Below are positions 38,985 through 48,903 of a stretch of DNA of 64,000 bases, piece by piece. This DNA comes from CBDCTM01 sp965222005 (GTDB taxonomy: Bacteria > Bacteroidota > Bacteroidia > Chitinophagales > Saprospiraceae): positions 3,720,001 through 3,784,000 of the forward strand of contig OZ244935.1 of the NCBI GenBank assembly GCA_965222005.1. Direction: 5' to 3'. The notes beneath the pieces were generated by a model that worked only from the letters and a program-made list of their open reading frames with translations, was not told the DNA's origin and searched no databases. Position 1 is the stretch's first letter. The number at the start of each line of letters is the position of its first letter. The translations under genes and the position numbers were made by a program.

Positions 38985-39625
38985 GCTGTTCCTTCCTTTT
39001 ACAAATTTTTCAAAGGAACTATGAGGCTCCAATTTTCCAGGTTGCTCCAAAGGAACCCAACAATTTTATCGGGTATAAATATAACAATTTCCAGTCAACC
39101 GTAGCAATTTTGGTGTTTTATTTTTCAAAGTACTCTTGGTAGAATGTAATCATTCACTCCGCTTACCACTTCCTGATTAATCATTGAGATTAGCTAGGCC
39201 TTTTCATTATATTTTGTTGATTATCAGTATTTTATGTATTTTTATGAAATGCAATTTAATATTTTTCAGGAGTTTAGCATTCTTGTTGCCCATGACTGAA
39301 TTGGATTTTGGATTGAATTTCGACGAATCAACAATTTTAATGACCTTGTTACTTGTTGATTAGTCTTGGATTGGCCTTGATGAATTTAGGAGTTTCAATT
39401 GCTCACGTGCTAAATCAGTTTTGGAGTATTTCAATTTTCTGTTGCTGTTAATCATTTTGATTGATAATTAAAAAGGCCGTCAGCTTGCCCTGTAAATTAC
39501 CTTTCAAATTTTTCAAGCGGGTAGGGGAGCCTCTTTTTTCGATAATCTGGGAGCTACGATTTTTCAATTTCACTAAGTTGCTCTTGGTGCCAAATTCAAA
39601 ATTGTGGGTTGGGATTTTCCATAGC
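38985..39625 (-). repeat. Non-coding cassette, family E copy 4
   Basis: 767 bp core to core; keeps AAAAAGGCCGTCAG and AAGCGGGTAGGGG. Right third like copy 3. No gene seen. Confidence 0.85.
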
Positions 39626-39692
39626 GCCCAACGGTCGGCATAAACGCAGTGGCGGCGTTTAGCCGACATTGACGTTTTATGCTTTGTTAGTG
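39626..39692 (-). repeat. attC site 24
   Basis: Cores GCCCAAC and GTTAGTG; arms GCATAAACG/CGTTTTATGC and GGCGGC/GCCGAC. Confidence 0.85.
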
Positions 39693-39785
39693 GCATTTCA
39701 TTTCAGCGTTTTTATGAAATTTAAGTATAGAGGGTAATCAAAACAACCGATTTAATTTTCCCCGAAACAATAGTTGTCATCATTT

Positions 39786-40637
39786 TCAATAAATTTGGCT
39801 GAATACAGATTTCCAGTTTGCACAATATGATGCATAAATTGCAAGTAGAATTGAAATGTAGAAGAGAATCATCCAAAATTTTCTACTTCCATAATTATAC
39901 ATTCCTGTTAAAATTACTATTAAGAAACTTCCCAATGGGAAAAAAATTAAAATAAATAATAGGAACCCTATAATATGTACGTGATCAGAAAATCCTAATA
40001 TTCCCCATCCAGAATATATCAGCAGGTAAATAAATGCAAACATTTCCCAACCAACATATTCATCTTTTTTCGAGCCAGGAATAATCGTTAGTCCCAATTC
40101 AGCTTTAATTCCTTTAGTGAAAATTGAATTAATCAATCTATCGTCTTTGTCCAAATCGATATAAGAATCTCCAATAACTCCTTTTCCTATTCTGGAACAA
40201 TTACCAATGGTTCTATCTGATATATTAATAAATTCGAGTTCATATTTTTTTTCATTGAAGTTCACATCTATTTTCTTCTGGTTTTCTGAAAGACCTATTT
40301 CAATATTTGCATTAATATTTTGATTTAATAAATGGAATAAAACGTTATATGCCAATCCTGTCACAGTAATTTCTCCAATTCTTGATTCATAACGGGTGGG
40401 AAAATTTTGGTTGATTCCTCCTTTTATAGACGACAAAATAGAATTGAAAATATTAACTAGTCTAAACTCCTCGCTTATCATTGTGTTTGTTGATACATTT
40501 TTAAACATTTTTGTTGCCTTAGAAAACTCACCAGAATTATAGTGAAGAACTGCTTTATTATAATTAATGATTGGATTGGATTTGTATAAATCAAGATTAG
40601 GGTATTCTTTAATAAACAATTTATCTATATACGTCAT
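39786..40637 (-). CDS. Unknown protein with C-terminal membrane helices
   Basis: 283 residues. The N-terminal half is soluble: a TPR-like stretch (NPIINYNKAVLHYNSGEFSK then ATKMFKNVS) followed by a beta-rich segment (IGEITVTGLAYNVLF, KKYELEFINISDRTIG, GVIGDSYIDLDKDD). The C-terminal 80 residues contain about four membrane segments (MFAFIYLLIYSGWGIL, HIIGFLLFILIFFPL, SFLIVILTGMY, MILFYISILLAIYAS). No signal peptide, so the soluble part is probably cytoplasmic. Single-gene cassette with about 95 bp between gene end and attC core. Family not recognised. Confidence 0.7.
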   Translation of the reverse strand: MTYIDKLFIKEYPNLDLYKSNPIINYNKAVLHYNSGEFSKATKMFKNVSTNTMISEEFRLVNIFNSILSSIKGGINQNFPTRYESRIGEITVTGLAYNVLFHLLNQNINANIEIGLSENQKKIDVNFNEKKYELEFINISDRTIGNCSRIGKGVIGDSYIDLDKDDRLINSIFTKGIKAELGLTIIPGSKKDEYVGWEMFAFIYLLIYSGWGILGFSDHVHIIGFLLFILIFFPLGSFLIVILTGMYNYGSRKFWMILFYISILLAIYASYCANWKSVFSQIY

Positions 40638-40734
40638 ATTGAAACATTTAATAATTAATATATATCATTTAATATCTAATTTAAATATTGAACATCCTTG
40701 TCAACATTAATTAGGCTTAACACACCCTAATTGC

Positions 40735-40858
40735 CACTAACGGCCCGGCTATGCGCCGTGTGGTGTCAGGCTGCTGAAAGGAACAGAGGTGTAGTTTTTC
40801 GGTAAAGTTAAATTTTCGAAGAAAATTTAACCACATGGTCGCATAGCCAGTGTTGGCT
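40735..40858 (-). repeat. attC site 25 (family C type, hairpin flipped)
   Basis: Cores CACTAAC and GTTGGCT; arms as site 6, but the nested hairpin reads GTTAAATTTTC-GAA-GAAAATTTAAC, the reverse orientation of that in sites 6, 8 and 19. Confidence 0.89.
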
Positions 40859-41339
40859 GCATTCTCTTCTGCGCGTTGGCCAAAGTTTCCATTACAGTGT
40901 TTTGGCTGCTACTCAATTTCTCTAATCTCAGAGTCCTTTTCAACAAAATTTTCAATGATACTAATTTTAGATACAAATTTAAGCTACAATTTTCAACAGT
41001 CAATTTACCAAATTTTACCAAATTAGAAATCTAATCTCAAAAATTGTCAATTAAAATTTAACTGCTGATGAAATTCAAGATTTTCTTGCTGATGAATTGA
41101 AGCCAGTACAATTACCCGTAATCTATCAATTGTGATTAAAATTATGCGTAATCGATTGAAAATTAGTAGTTTATCATAATTTTTTCCAACTTCAAATTTT
41201 CATAACTATCAATTCTAGTTTCAATTCAAGATAAATTTTCAATCAAAAATTTGCTGTCAAAGATTCTCTTTCAATTACCTTTTTGGTACAGATGTTCATG
41301 CCATCCAATTCAAAAAAAGCGGGTCGGCCCAACCATTGC
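40859..41339 (-). repeat. Non-coding cassette, family C copy 4
   Basis: 605 bp core to core; an extra ATTTTACCAA duplication accounts for the 10-bp excess. The centre is diverged (TTAGTAGTTTATCATAATTT). No gene seen. Confidence 0.85.
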
Positions 41340-41408
41340 AGCCAACGGTCTCGCATAAACGCAGTTGCCAGCTTTTGCTGGCAATTGCCGTTTTATGCAT
41401 TGTTAGGT
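41340..41408 (-). repeat. attC site 26
   Basis: Cores AGCCAAC and GTTAGGT; arms GCATAAACG/CGTTTTATGC and TTGCCAGC/GCTGGCAA. The GTTA core contains the TAA stop of the gene on its right. Confidence 0.87.
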
Positions 41409-42386
41409 GGCGTTTTCTTTCCAATTTATTATTTTTCTTATTTCTTTAATGTCATTAAATAAATCAGCATCAGGGTCATAATGAGTTGTATCTAATGTAA
41501 CTCCTGCTTTTCCTTCTTCTCCAATTTCATATCCTTGATTTACAAGATTGGAATGTAATTGTTCTGAACTAATTCCTGTTATTGGAATTATTGAACCAAT
41601 CAAAGTTTCAGAATAATCTGTCTTTAAAGAAAAGATATTGAATATTGATTTTGCATTTTGGTTAAGCACATAATAAGTGCCGACTTTATCATTCGTAAAT
41701 TGATTTTTGAGGAAGAAGAACTTTTCAAATTTACTATTAACATTCTTTATTTGGTCTCTTATCGTATCGTAATACTCATCAAGAATAAAAATGTAACCAA
41801 ATTTTGAAAAGGTAATGATGTACGCTGTTTTTAGAAGCGCCCGTTCCACACAATCGTCTTTTACATTTTTATATCTTGGTTCTAAATTTAATAATTGACC
41901 GATTGATTTATTTTTTAATGCATAAATGAATTTGTCAAGTAGTTTTGGATTATTATTTTTTGGCTTGTGGACTATTTCAATTATTCCATTTCCCTTTGGT
42001 GTTAAAGTCCCACCAATTGATGAATTTTCAAATTTTACCCTTCTTTGTTGCTCAGTTGAATTTAGATAATATTTATCATCCAAATTTCTTAATCTATGGA
42101 TAAGATGATTATCTATTTGATGACCTGCTTTTGAATTACATTCTTTACAAGTTAAGGCAATTCGTGAACCTCCTAATTTTGCTGGTGGAGCATCTTCTTC
42201 AGTTAAAAAATTTTTATTCGGACTTGAAACTAAATCGTTTTCTTCAAATTGATTTAGACAAATTGGGCAAATGTAGGTTCTTTCATATTTCAGCTCAATA
42301 TCAATCAGTCCCTCATCTTTTAGCAAATGAAGTTGATTTGAAAATATATCAAATAGTCTTTTTCTACTATTGAGCTTTTTACTCAT
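41403..42386 (-). CDS. HNH-endonuclease-like protein
   Basis: 327 residues. Residues 34-102 hold a zinc-binding HNH-like region: two Cys pairs, CPICLNQFEEND and LTCKECNSKAGHQID, around LTEEDAPPAKLGG. In related HNH proteins the middle block is usually E-H-x-P-P; here it is E-D-A-P-P, so the first catalytic His seems replaced by Asp, which may reduce or change nuclease activity. The C-terminal two thirds (about 120-327) are unrecognised mixed alpha/beta. The stop lies in the attC core and the ATG is 27 bp from the opposite boundary, leaving almost no room for a promoter. It lies directly downstream of a PmeII-like restriction cassette. Confidence 0.72.
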   Translation of the reverse strand: MSKKLNSRKRLFDIFSNQLHLLKDEGLIDIELKYERTYICPICLNQFEENDLVSSPNKNFLTEEDAPPAKLGGSRIALTCKECNSKAGHQIDNHLIHRLRNLDDKYYLNSTEQQRRVKFENSSIGGTLTPKGNGIIEIVHKPKNNNPKLLDKFIYALKNKSIGQLLNLEPRYKNVKDDCVERALLKTAYIITFSKFGYIFILDEYYDTIRDQIKNVNSKFEKFFFLKNQFTNDKVGTYYVLNQNAKSIFNIFSLKTDYSETLIGSIIPITGISSEQLHSNLVNQGYEIGEEGKAGVTLDTTHYDPDADLFNDIKEIRKIINWKENAT

Positions 42387-42412
42387 TGATTGGTTTTTCT
42401 TTTTTTAATGCC

Positions 42413-42505
42413 ACCTAACGCTCAGTGCAAACGCAGTAGCTGGCGGAGCGCTGGGTTTGAGCATAGGTTGACTGCCAGCTATTGCCGTTTTGCACATTGT
42501 TACAC
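42413..42505 (-). repeat. attC site 27
   Basis: Cores ACCTAAC (complement of site 26 GTTAGGT) and GTTACAC; arms GTGCAAACG/CCGTTTTGCAC and TAGCTGGC/GCCAGCTA; 93 bp with a long loop. Confidence 0.86.
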
Positions 42506-42522
42506 CCAGTATTCTTTTCTTT

Positions 42523-43257
42523 CTATTTTTTTCCAGAATTGAATTTGACGAGTTTAAGCCAATCTATTTCGCCATTCTCTTTGCAAAAGTCATTAATAAA
42601 ATCTCTTGTGAATTGGTTTATCATCCTTGTGTAGGATTCAATGAATTCATCGTTCTTTTCTTTTGCTTTGTGTCCTAAAGGTTCGATAATTTCAGTATAC
42701 AGATTTTGGTCTCCAGAAATGAATTCCCAAAATTCTTGACCACAATATTTGAAATAATCTCCTTTATCTGGATTATTATCAATTCCATAGCAGCATCCAT
42801 TTACAGAAATAACTAGGACTTTTGAGTTACTTGTCCTTAATGTCTTTTTAGCCGTTTTGAAGTCAGATTTCATTTTCTTTATCTGGCTACTATTGCCCCA
42901 ATTTGGACCAGACTTAATATTGACAATGTATCTAACATTATCTTTATCGAATTCAAGATCAATATTTGGTATTCCTGACTTCCACCCTCCGTAAACTTTT
43001 TGGTTGATGAATATTGCAAGTCCTTCTAACCAATCTCCAAAAATGGTTTCTTCATTTGAGGATATAAAAGCATCTGCAATCCCTTTTACAATCTCACCTG
43101 CGGTTAAAAGGTGCTTTGCTTTGAAAAGGTAAGGATTTTTCTTTTTGAGAACTGTTTTAAGTTTTAGCTTATTTAGTCTTTCTATTCGTTTCTGATGAAA
43201 AACTCCAATATTATTTTCAACATATTTAGTGACGTCCGTTAAGTTTAGCTTTTTCAT
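42523..43257 (-). CDS. PmeII-like type II restriction endonuclease
   Basis: 244 residues from ATG 43257 (an ATG six codons upstream is also open). Pattern KNPYLFKAKHLLTAGEIVKG, SSNEETIFGDWLEGLAIFIN, IDLEFDKDNVRYIVNIKSG and PNWGNSSQ matches the PmeII family as I remember it, with the probable nuclease centre in NIDLEF...YIVNIKSG (acidic residues then Lys). The gene begins 32 bp inside the end of the methyltransferase gene, so expression of the toxic nuclease is coupled to its methylase. It ends about 18 bp from the attC core. It appears intact, unlike the AccI-like system. Confidence 0.83.
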   Translation of the reverse strand: MKKLNLTDVTKYVENNIGVFHQKRIERLNKLKLKTVLKKKNPYLFKAKHLLTAGEIVKGIADAFISSNEETIFGDWLEGLAIFINQKVYGGWKSGIPNIDLEFDKDNVRYIVNIKSGPNWGNSSQIKKMKSDFKTAKKTLRTSNSKVLVISVNGCCYGIDNNPDKGDYFKYCGQEFWEFISGDQNLYTEIIEPLGHKAKEKNDEFIESYTRMINQFTRDFINDFCKENGEIDWLKLVKFNSGKK

Positions 43258-44095
43258 ATTTTTCTTCGGGTTCAAGAAGTACTAATTTAATTGGTTCAAT
43301 ATTGTCCTTGACTATATTATAATAGTCTGGTAGGATTTCAATTCCAATAGAGTTTCTCATCATCCTTTGAGCAACTTGATTTGTAGTTCCTGAACCCATA
43401 AATGGATCTAAAACTGTATCGCCTGGCTTTGTGAACAATTTAATAAACCATTCAGGCAATCCTTCGGGAAAAGCAGCACTATGTTTCTTGTTGCTGCATT
43501 CAGTAGCTAAATGAAGCACATTAGTTGGATAAACTTTATCTCTTCCAATCCAATTAGAAATTTTCTTCCCAAATCCACTTCCCACTTTAGATTCATCCCT
43601 TTTCTTGTCAGTTTTACTAAGGTTTTTTAATCTTGCCTTTGCCCAATCACCAACTGGAACCATGACCTCTTCTTGATACATGTTAAATTTTTTCTCCTTG
43701 TTAAATTGAAGTAACCTTTCCCAAGAATCTCTAAACCTATTTGACCATTTACCTGGAAAACTGTTCTTTTTGTGCCAAATAAATTCTTCTGTCCATAGCC
43801 ATCCTTGTCTTCTCATTTCTATAATCAATTCCATTACATAGGTGCTTCGTTCTCCTTTAACAACCTTCTCTTTAATATTGAGTACAAATGTCCCTTTCGG
43901 ATTGAGAACTCTCAACAATTCCTTAGAAATTGGCAAAAACCAATCAACATATTTATTAGGATGGATCCCTCCATATGTGCTTTTTCTTTGGTCAGCATAC
44001 GGGGGTGATGTGAATATCAAATCAACAGACCCTTCTGGAATTTTCTTCAGAACTTTCTTGCAATCACCGAGGAATAAATCAGTTTTTATCTCCAT
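43226..44095 (-). CDS. Type II DNA methyltransferase (beta class) of PmeII-like system
   Basis: 289 residues. Catalytic motif IV SPPY (about 30-33) near the N-terminus and SAM-binding DPFMGSGTTNQ (about 239-249) near the C-terminus give the beta-class order. SPPY is commonest in N4-cytosine methylases but also occurs in N6-adenine ones, so the modified base is undecided. It is first in the operon, ATG about 74 bp from the cassette boundary, and overlaps the nuclease gene. It protects the host from the partner endonuclease. Confidence 0.88.
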   Translation of the reverse strand: MEIKTDLFLGDCKKVLKKIPEGSVDLIFTSPPYADQRKSTYGGIHPNKYVDWFLPISKELLRVLNPKGTFVLNIKEKVVKGERSTYVMELIIEMRRQGWLWTEEFIWHKKNSFPGKWSNRFRDSWERLLQFNKEKKFNMYQEEVMVPVGDWAKARLKNLSKTDKKRDESKVGSGFGKKISNWIGRDKVYPTNVLHLATECSNKKHSAAFPEGLPEWFIKLFTKPGDTVLDPFMGSGTTNQVAQRMMRNSIGIEILPDYYNIVKDNIEPIKLVLLEPEEKYEKAKLNGRH

Positions 44096-44168
44096 TTCAC
44101 TATTTTGCTTATAAAATATTGCAAATTACAAATATTTAAATTGAATTTCTAATTGATTACCTTATTGG

Positions 44169-44236
44169 GTGTAACGGTCGGTGCATATGCAGTGGCCGAC
44201 TGAAAGGAGGGCATTGACATATGCACATTGTTAGTG
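44169..44236 (-). repeat. attC site 28 (family A type)
   Basis: Cores GTGTAAC (complement of site 27 GTTACAC) and GTTAGTG; arms GTGCATATG and CATATGCAC. Confidence 0.88.
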
Positions 44237-44742
44237 GTCGTATCTTTCCGGCGCCTCAGCGCCGGTTTTCCTTTCAGATGTTTTTGCTACCAAATTTTTC
44301 AATCAGTTGACTTGCTAAATATATGAATTTTTTTCAAGATGTGTATTCCTGGTGTTATTTTTTATGAGTCACCTCAGTTGTTTTGGAGTAATTTAGCAGA
44401 ATAATTATTGATGCCTTTTTTGAGCCAGGCTTTCAGTTCTTGATTGTCAAAGAGCTTGATTAGGCCTGGTTGAATTGTAATTGTCTGCAAATTGTAGTTT
44501 TCAGGAATTTCAGTTGTTGTACTCAATCAAGGAGTTTACCCATATTCGAGTTCAACTCAAAATCAAAAAGGCCGTCAGTCGTGCTGTTCAAGAATTATTG
44601 TTGGTATCAATTTATCAATTTTATAAATTTATAAGGCGGGCTGGCAAGCATTTCAAGATGTTGATTTCCTTTTCCAGGTTTTCAGTTTACCCGGATGTTG
44701 TTTGAAAAATAGGCAAGCTGCGGGATGATTTTCCCCTATGTC
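44237..44742 (-). repeat. Non-coding cassette, family A copy 5
   Basis: 574 bp core to core; two-base deletion as in copies 2 and 4, right end TTTTCCCCTATGTCCACTAAC-like. No gene seen. Confidence 0.85.
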
Positions 44743-44867
44743 CACTAACGGTCTGCGTAAACGCCGTGCGGTTTTCAAAGTGCTGAAAGGAACTGCAAAA
44801 TTCTTTATCAACCAAAAAGCATTTTATCTTCCAAGTAGCCGCATGGACGCTTTACGCTTTGTTGGGC
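44743..44867 (-). repeat. attC site 29 (family E type)
   Basis: Cores CACTAAC and GTTGGGC; arms GCGTAAACGCCGTGCGG and CCGCATGGACGCTTTACGC. Confidence 0.9.
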
Positions 44868-45520
44868 GCTGTTCCTTCCTTTTCCTTTTACAAATTTTTA
44901 AAAGGAACTATGAGGCTCCAATTTTCCAGGTTGCCCCAATGGAACCCAACAATTTTACCGGGTATAAATATAACAATTTCCAGTCAACCGTAGCAACTTT
45001 GGTGTTTTACTTTTCAAAGTACTCTTGGTAGAATCTAATCATTCACTCCGCTTACCACTTCCTGATTAATCATTGAGATTAGCTAGGCCTTTTCATTATA
45101 TTTTGTTGATTATCAGTGTTTTATGTATTTGTATGAAATGCAATTTAATATTTTTCAGGAGTTTTAGCATTCTTGTTGCCCATGACTGAATTGGATTTTG
45201 GATTGAATTTCGACGAATCAGCAATTTTAATGATCTCGTTACTTGTTGAGTAGTCTTGGAGTAGTCTTGATGAATGTAAGAGTTTCAGTTGCTCACGTAC
45301 TAAATCAGTTTTGGAGTATTTCAATTTTCTGTTGCTGTTAATCATTTTGATTGATAATTAAAAAGGCCGTCAGCTTGCCCTGTAAATTATCTTTCAAATT
45401 TTTCAAATTTTTCAAGCGGGTAGGGGAGTCTCTATTCAATAATTTGGGAGCTACAGTTTATCAATTTTGCCATTTTATTCATGGTGTTACTTTCAATTTG
45501 TGGGTCGGGAATTTCATAGC
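44868..45520 (-). repeat. Non-coding cassette, family E copy 6-like (fifth in order)
   Basis: 778 bp core to core; six extra bases (CTTTTC) near the left end, AAAAAGGCCGTCAG and AAGCGGGTAGGGG at right. No gene seen. Confidence 0.85.
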
Positions 45521-45645
45521 GCCCAACGGTCTGCGTAAACGCCGTGCGGTTTACAAAGTGCTGAAAGGAACTACAAAATTCTTTATCAACCAAAAGGCAT
45601 TTCATCTTCCAAGTAGCCGCATGGACGCTTTACGCTTTGTTACCT
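45521..45645 (-). repeat. attC site 30 (family B type)
   Basis: Cores GCCCAAC and GTTACCT; arms GCGTAAACGCCGTGCGG and CCGCATGGACGCTTTACGC. Confidence 0.9.
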
Positions 45646-46306
45646 ACCCGTATTTCGGCGCGCACAGCGCCGTTTCTGAGGATAGTTTGAAAGGAACTGT
45701 TGAGTCCTTTATTTATCGTATTCACCACTGGAACAAAAGAGTTCTTTAGGTGGGTGCATAATGGATTTGTCCCCTCTAAATTCTTCATTCTGTCAGATTT
45801 TTCATCATAATTTCCCATCTGCCCGATAGAGCAATACAACGCATTAAGATCAATTTTTCGACATTATCAGGATACCAAAAAGATGAAGGAGATTTGAATC
45901 TTAAATTAATCATTCGCCTAATTCCAGACTCAATCAGCCCACTTCCACATACGAGTTTCATTTTTGTAAACCATTGATAATCAATTCTAAACTGGTTGTT
46001 TACAAAGTATTGAAATGGAGTGAAAGAGGAAAGGTCAACTCCGGGAATTGCCTCTGTAAGTGTTGCCGCCATCTGAACAACATTTCCTTGCCATAGTTGA
46101 TCCTTGAGTTTGGCAAAACTATCTTCCTTTTTTTCTTTTTCCATATAGTCTTTCAAGTTGTGTAAATGTTCACTGGCATGATAATAATCCAGCGTCTCAA
46201 TGATCTTATCTTCTTTAACCCCAAGGCGCAATAACATTGGTTTGGCTTTATTCCATATCCAAGGTGCCCCATCTCCTACAAATTGTACGCTTTTTGCTTT
46301 TTTAAT

Positions 46307-46888
46307 GTCTCAATCGGGGAAGGGGAGGAAATCCCTCGCCTTTAGGCGAAGACTTTAGTTAGATGCGTGTTGTTTATCTTTGTAAGATGCAACATTATCG
46401 AAAGACATCCCATTCCTTGTATGATATAAAATACCACTTAGTGTGGATTACAAAATATCGTAAACCCGTGATGAAAGGCGAAGTGGCCGGGCGAACACGA
46501 GAATTGATACGTCAAATATGCAAAGCAAACGAAGTAGAGATATTATCAGGTCATGTATCAAAGGACCATATCCACTTGTTTGTGTCTGTGCCTCCCTATT
46601 TAAGCGTCAGCAAGCTGATGCAATTGTTGAAAGGGAAGACCTCTCGCAAGCTATTGAGCGAGTTTAGGCCATTATCCCAAAAGTTTTGGGGTCGCCATTT
46701 GTGGGCGCGTGGGTATTTCGCGGCTTCATCCGGTAATGTGACAGATGAAGTGATAATGAAATATATTGAAACGCAAGACAAAGAACAAGACGATGACAAC
46801 TTTGAAGTCGCGGAATAAGCGGGTGGATTGAGTGGGCTTACAGCCCACTCACCCAAATCTACCGGCTTCAAGCCGGTAGTAGTTTAAT
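46307..46888 (+). mobile_element. IS200/IS605-family element, copy 2, 582 bp
   Basis: Same sequence and length as 22270-22851, again inserted after TTTAAT, with both end hairpins. Nested inside the DDE element. Confidence 0.93.
46363..46818 (+). CDS. tnpA: IS200-type Y1 HUH transposase TnpA, copy 2
   Basis: Identical 151-residue product to the gene at 22326, with the HUH motif HIHLFV and the catalytic Tyr in MKYIETQ. Two identical copies indicate recent activity of this element in the array. Confidence 0.93.
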   Translation: MRVVYLCKMQHYRKTSHSLYDIKYHLVWITKYRKPVMKGEVAGRTRELIRQICKANEVEILSGHVSKDHIHLFVSVPPYLSVSKLMQLLKGKTSRKLLSEFRPLSQKFWGRHLWARGYFAASSGNVTDEVIMKYIETQDKEQDDDNFEVAE

Positions 46889-48156
46889 TTCTAAGTTCAG
46901 CAAGTATTCTTCCAATAATTCAAAAGTTTCAACATCTCCAAATCCTGCATCATATATTGGGATCGTTTCTTTATTTGTTTTTCCCTCTTTATCTATTGTG
47001 CTAATAGCAAACATTTTGGGTTCTCTCCAAGGAGTACTAAATTTCTTCTTCTCATTACCCTTTTTAGTTTCCTGTTCATAGACCCTGGTTCGGGTACGAC
47101 CTCCATCTATTCCTATTATCACACGTTTGCCTGCCATGCTCTCCTCTTTGTCCAGTTGAATGGAGGACCGATCAGCTAAACAACTTTCCCCCAATGAAAG
47201 AGATACTTGTCTGATTCGATCATGATTCGTGTCAACACCTTGATAAGACAACACATTGTTGGCTACTAAAAATGAAGGACATAGGACACTTGACAAGGTA
47301 ACTAAACTCGCAAACATGGGAGAACCATTGGATTCTGTATTCCATAAGATATGGGACATATGCCGTTGTCCTTCATAATCTTTTGGAACCTTTTTAGCAT
47401 AATAAGAATCATATTTTATTCGACTCCCGGTGCGTAGTTGTATCGTCGCTGGCCGTATGACTAGCTTCTTCAGCCCTTTCTCTTTTGATACCTCTTTTTG
47501 ACGATTTAGAAATTCTTCGGCTTTACTCAACCCTTCTATTATTTGCCTTACTGCTATATCGTACAACTCTAAAAAACATTCAAAAAACAGACGCTCAAAC
47601 TTATAAAAATTTCCGGTTAACAACATTTCTAACCAGTTTATTGATAAGAGTAATTCTTCTAATTCTTTTTTTAGTAATTTTACTACTGAAAGGGAGATTT
47701 GCATTTTTTTTGGTTTTGTTTCAACTCAAAGTTAATGCTTTCTTCCTTTCTATATAGGGGGGGACAAATCCCTGTTGCGCCCTCTTTAGGTGGTGGTATA
47801 AATATATAACATTTTTCCTTAATCCGTGAATTTGACTGTCAATTTGTAGTTGGGCCTCAGAGGAGAATTTGGGTCTAATTTATGGACTCATAGCTTTCGC
47901 TGGAAGATTTAACAATTTGGCTGACTCAGTGCCGATCAAAGACTTATTGTGTGAAGAATAATTTCCCGTGATTATTGCTTTTAATTATTGTTGATCCGAG
48001 GCCCTGGTTTTTGGTTTGTAAAAAGCTTATCGAAGAAATTTTTTAAGCGGGCAGGGCGATCACTTTGGATGCTGTATCTTGACGAATTCATTCAATTTTT
48101 CCAGGCGTAATTTGGGACTAATTTAGAATCGAGGGATGGCCTTAAAATTCTATGGT

Positions 48157-48222
48157 AGGTAACGGTCCGCGTATGTGGCGTGCCGCCGATTAGGCGGTAT
48201 GTACATATACGCATTGTTGGCA
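48157..48222 (-). repeat. attC site 31
   Basis: Cores AGGTAAC and GTTGGCA; arms GCGTATGT/ACATATACGC and GCCGCC/GGCGGT. Close to sites 4 and 34. Confidence 0.87.
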
Positions 48223-48249
48223 GCAGGCTTCTTTTTCAATCTACCAATT

Positions 48250-48573
48250 TCAATCTACCAATGTTTCCTTGATTATTCTTTTTACTTCTGAAATTTCAGT
48301 ATTTATCAATTTTCCGACCTTCTTGTACACACGTTTTTTATCTATTGTCCTAATTTGTTCAATGACTACCCAATTTTTTTTTCCTTTGACTTTAATCTCA
48401 ACCCTTGTGGGATAATTTTTGGATTTTGAGGTAATTGGTGCAACTATTATCGTTCTCAAATTATCATTTATTTCATTTGGTGAAATAACTAAGCAAGGTC
48501 TTGTTTTTTTTATTTCACTGCCAATTGTTGGGTCTAAATTAACAATGACTATATCATATTGCGATATTTTCAT
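48250..48573 (-). CDS. mazF: MazF/PemK-type toxin (endoribonuclease)
   Basis: 107 residues. PemK/MazF fold signature: YDIVIVNLDPTIGSEIKKTR then PCLVISP, IIVAPITS, and WVVIEQIRTIDKKRV. These toxins cleave mRNA at short motifs and are neutralised by the antitoxin. The start overlaps the antitoxin stop (ATGA). The gene ends 28 bp from the attC core. A short direct repeat (CAATCTACCAAT) surrounds its stop codon. Toxin-antitoxin cassettes are known to stabilise large integron arrays, and this one looks intact. Confidence 0.92.
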   Translation of the reverse strand: MKISQYDIVIVNLDPTIGSEIKKTRPCLVISPNEINDNLRTIIVAPITSKSKNYPTRVEIKVKGKKNWVVIEQIRTIDKKRVYKKVGKLINTEISEVKRIIKETLVD

Positions 48574-48809
48574 AGCTCCCAGTTTTCATCTTCAAAAACA
48601 TCATCAATTAATAATTCATCATCTCCTCTATCTGCCATTTTTTTGAACGCTTTATCCCATCCATCACGAACCTTTTTTACTGGTCTTAAAATTAAAAACC
48701 CTTCTTTGAAAATTAATTCAACCTTATCCGTGATGTCATATCTTTCCAAGATAGTTTTTGCAAGTCTAATTCCTTTTGAATTTCCGATTTGAATAATTGA
48801 AATTTCCAT
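48570..48809 (-). CDS. mazE: MazE/AbrB-type antitoxin
   Basis: 79 residues. N-terminal swapped-hairpin AbrB/MazE DNA-binding domain (IIQIGNSKGIRLAKTILERY then VELIFKEGFLILRP) and an acidic C-terminal tail (DDELLIDDVFEDENWEL) that would bind the toxin. First gene of the pair; likely represses its own operon. ATG is about 95 bp inside the cassette, enough for its own promoter. Confidence 0.92.
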   Translation of the reverse strand: MEISIIQIGNSKGIRLAKTILERYDITDKVELIFKEGFLILRPVKKVRDGWDKAFKKMADRGDDELLIDDVFEDENWEL

Positions 48810-48903
48810 AAATCATAATTTAAGCGTAAATACTATGTAATTACAAAATTATCTTCTTTTTTATTCAAATCCAAGTTTTTTTCTTCTTTTTTCTCTTGCT
48901 TGC

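Larger units (their letters stand above)
45785..47704 (-). pseudogene. Second copy of the DDE transposase gene, interrupted
   Basis: Both halves match the intact gene at 29271-30608 residue for residue by eye. The N-terminal half runs to LLNLEIK and the C-terminal half resumes with KAKSVQFVGDG beyond the IS200 element at 46307-46888. The catalytic Asp of GIDGGRTR and the Asp of VGDGAPW are therefore separated. Confidence 0.92.
45752..47782 (-). mobile_element. DDE insertion sequence copy 2, interrupted by IS200
   Basis: Inverted copy of the element at 29193-30641, flanked by TCTTTAGGT (45743-45751 and 47783-47791). Its length 2031 equals 1449 plus 582. Its transposase gene is cut into two frames (47704-46889 and 46306-45785), so this copy cannot move itself. 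Confidence 0.93.
45646..48156 (-). repeat. Non-coding cassette, family B copy 4, carrying nested IS
   Basis: Without the 2031-bp insertion and one 9-bp repeat it is 596 bp core to core, a normal family B cassette ending TTCTATGGTAGGTAAC. Confidence 0.87.

Noticed and set aside
33330..39700. Dense direct repeats suggesting a CRISPR array
   Set aside because: Repeat units are 120-780 bp with complementary arms and no regular short spacers; they are attC sites and repeated cassettes.
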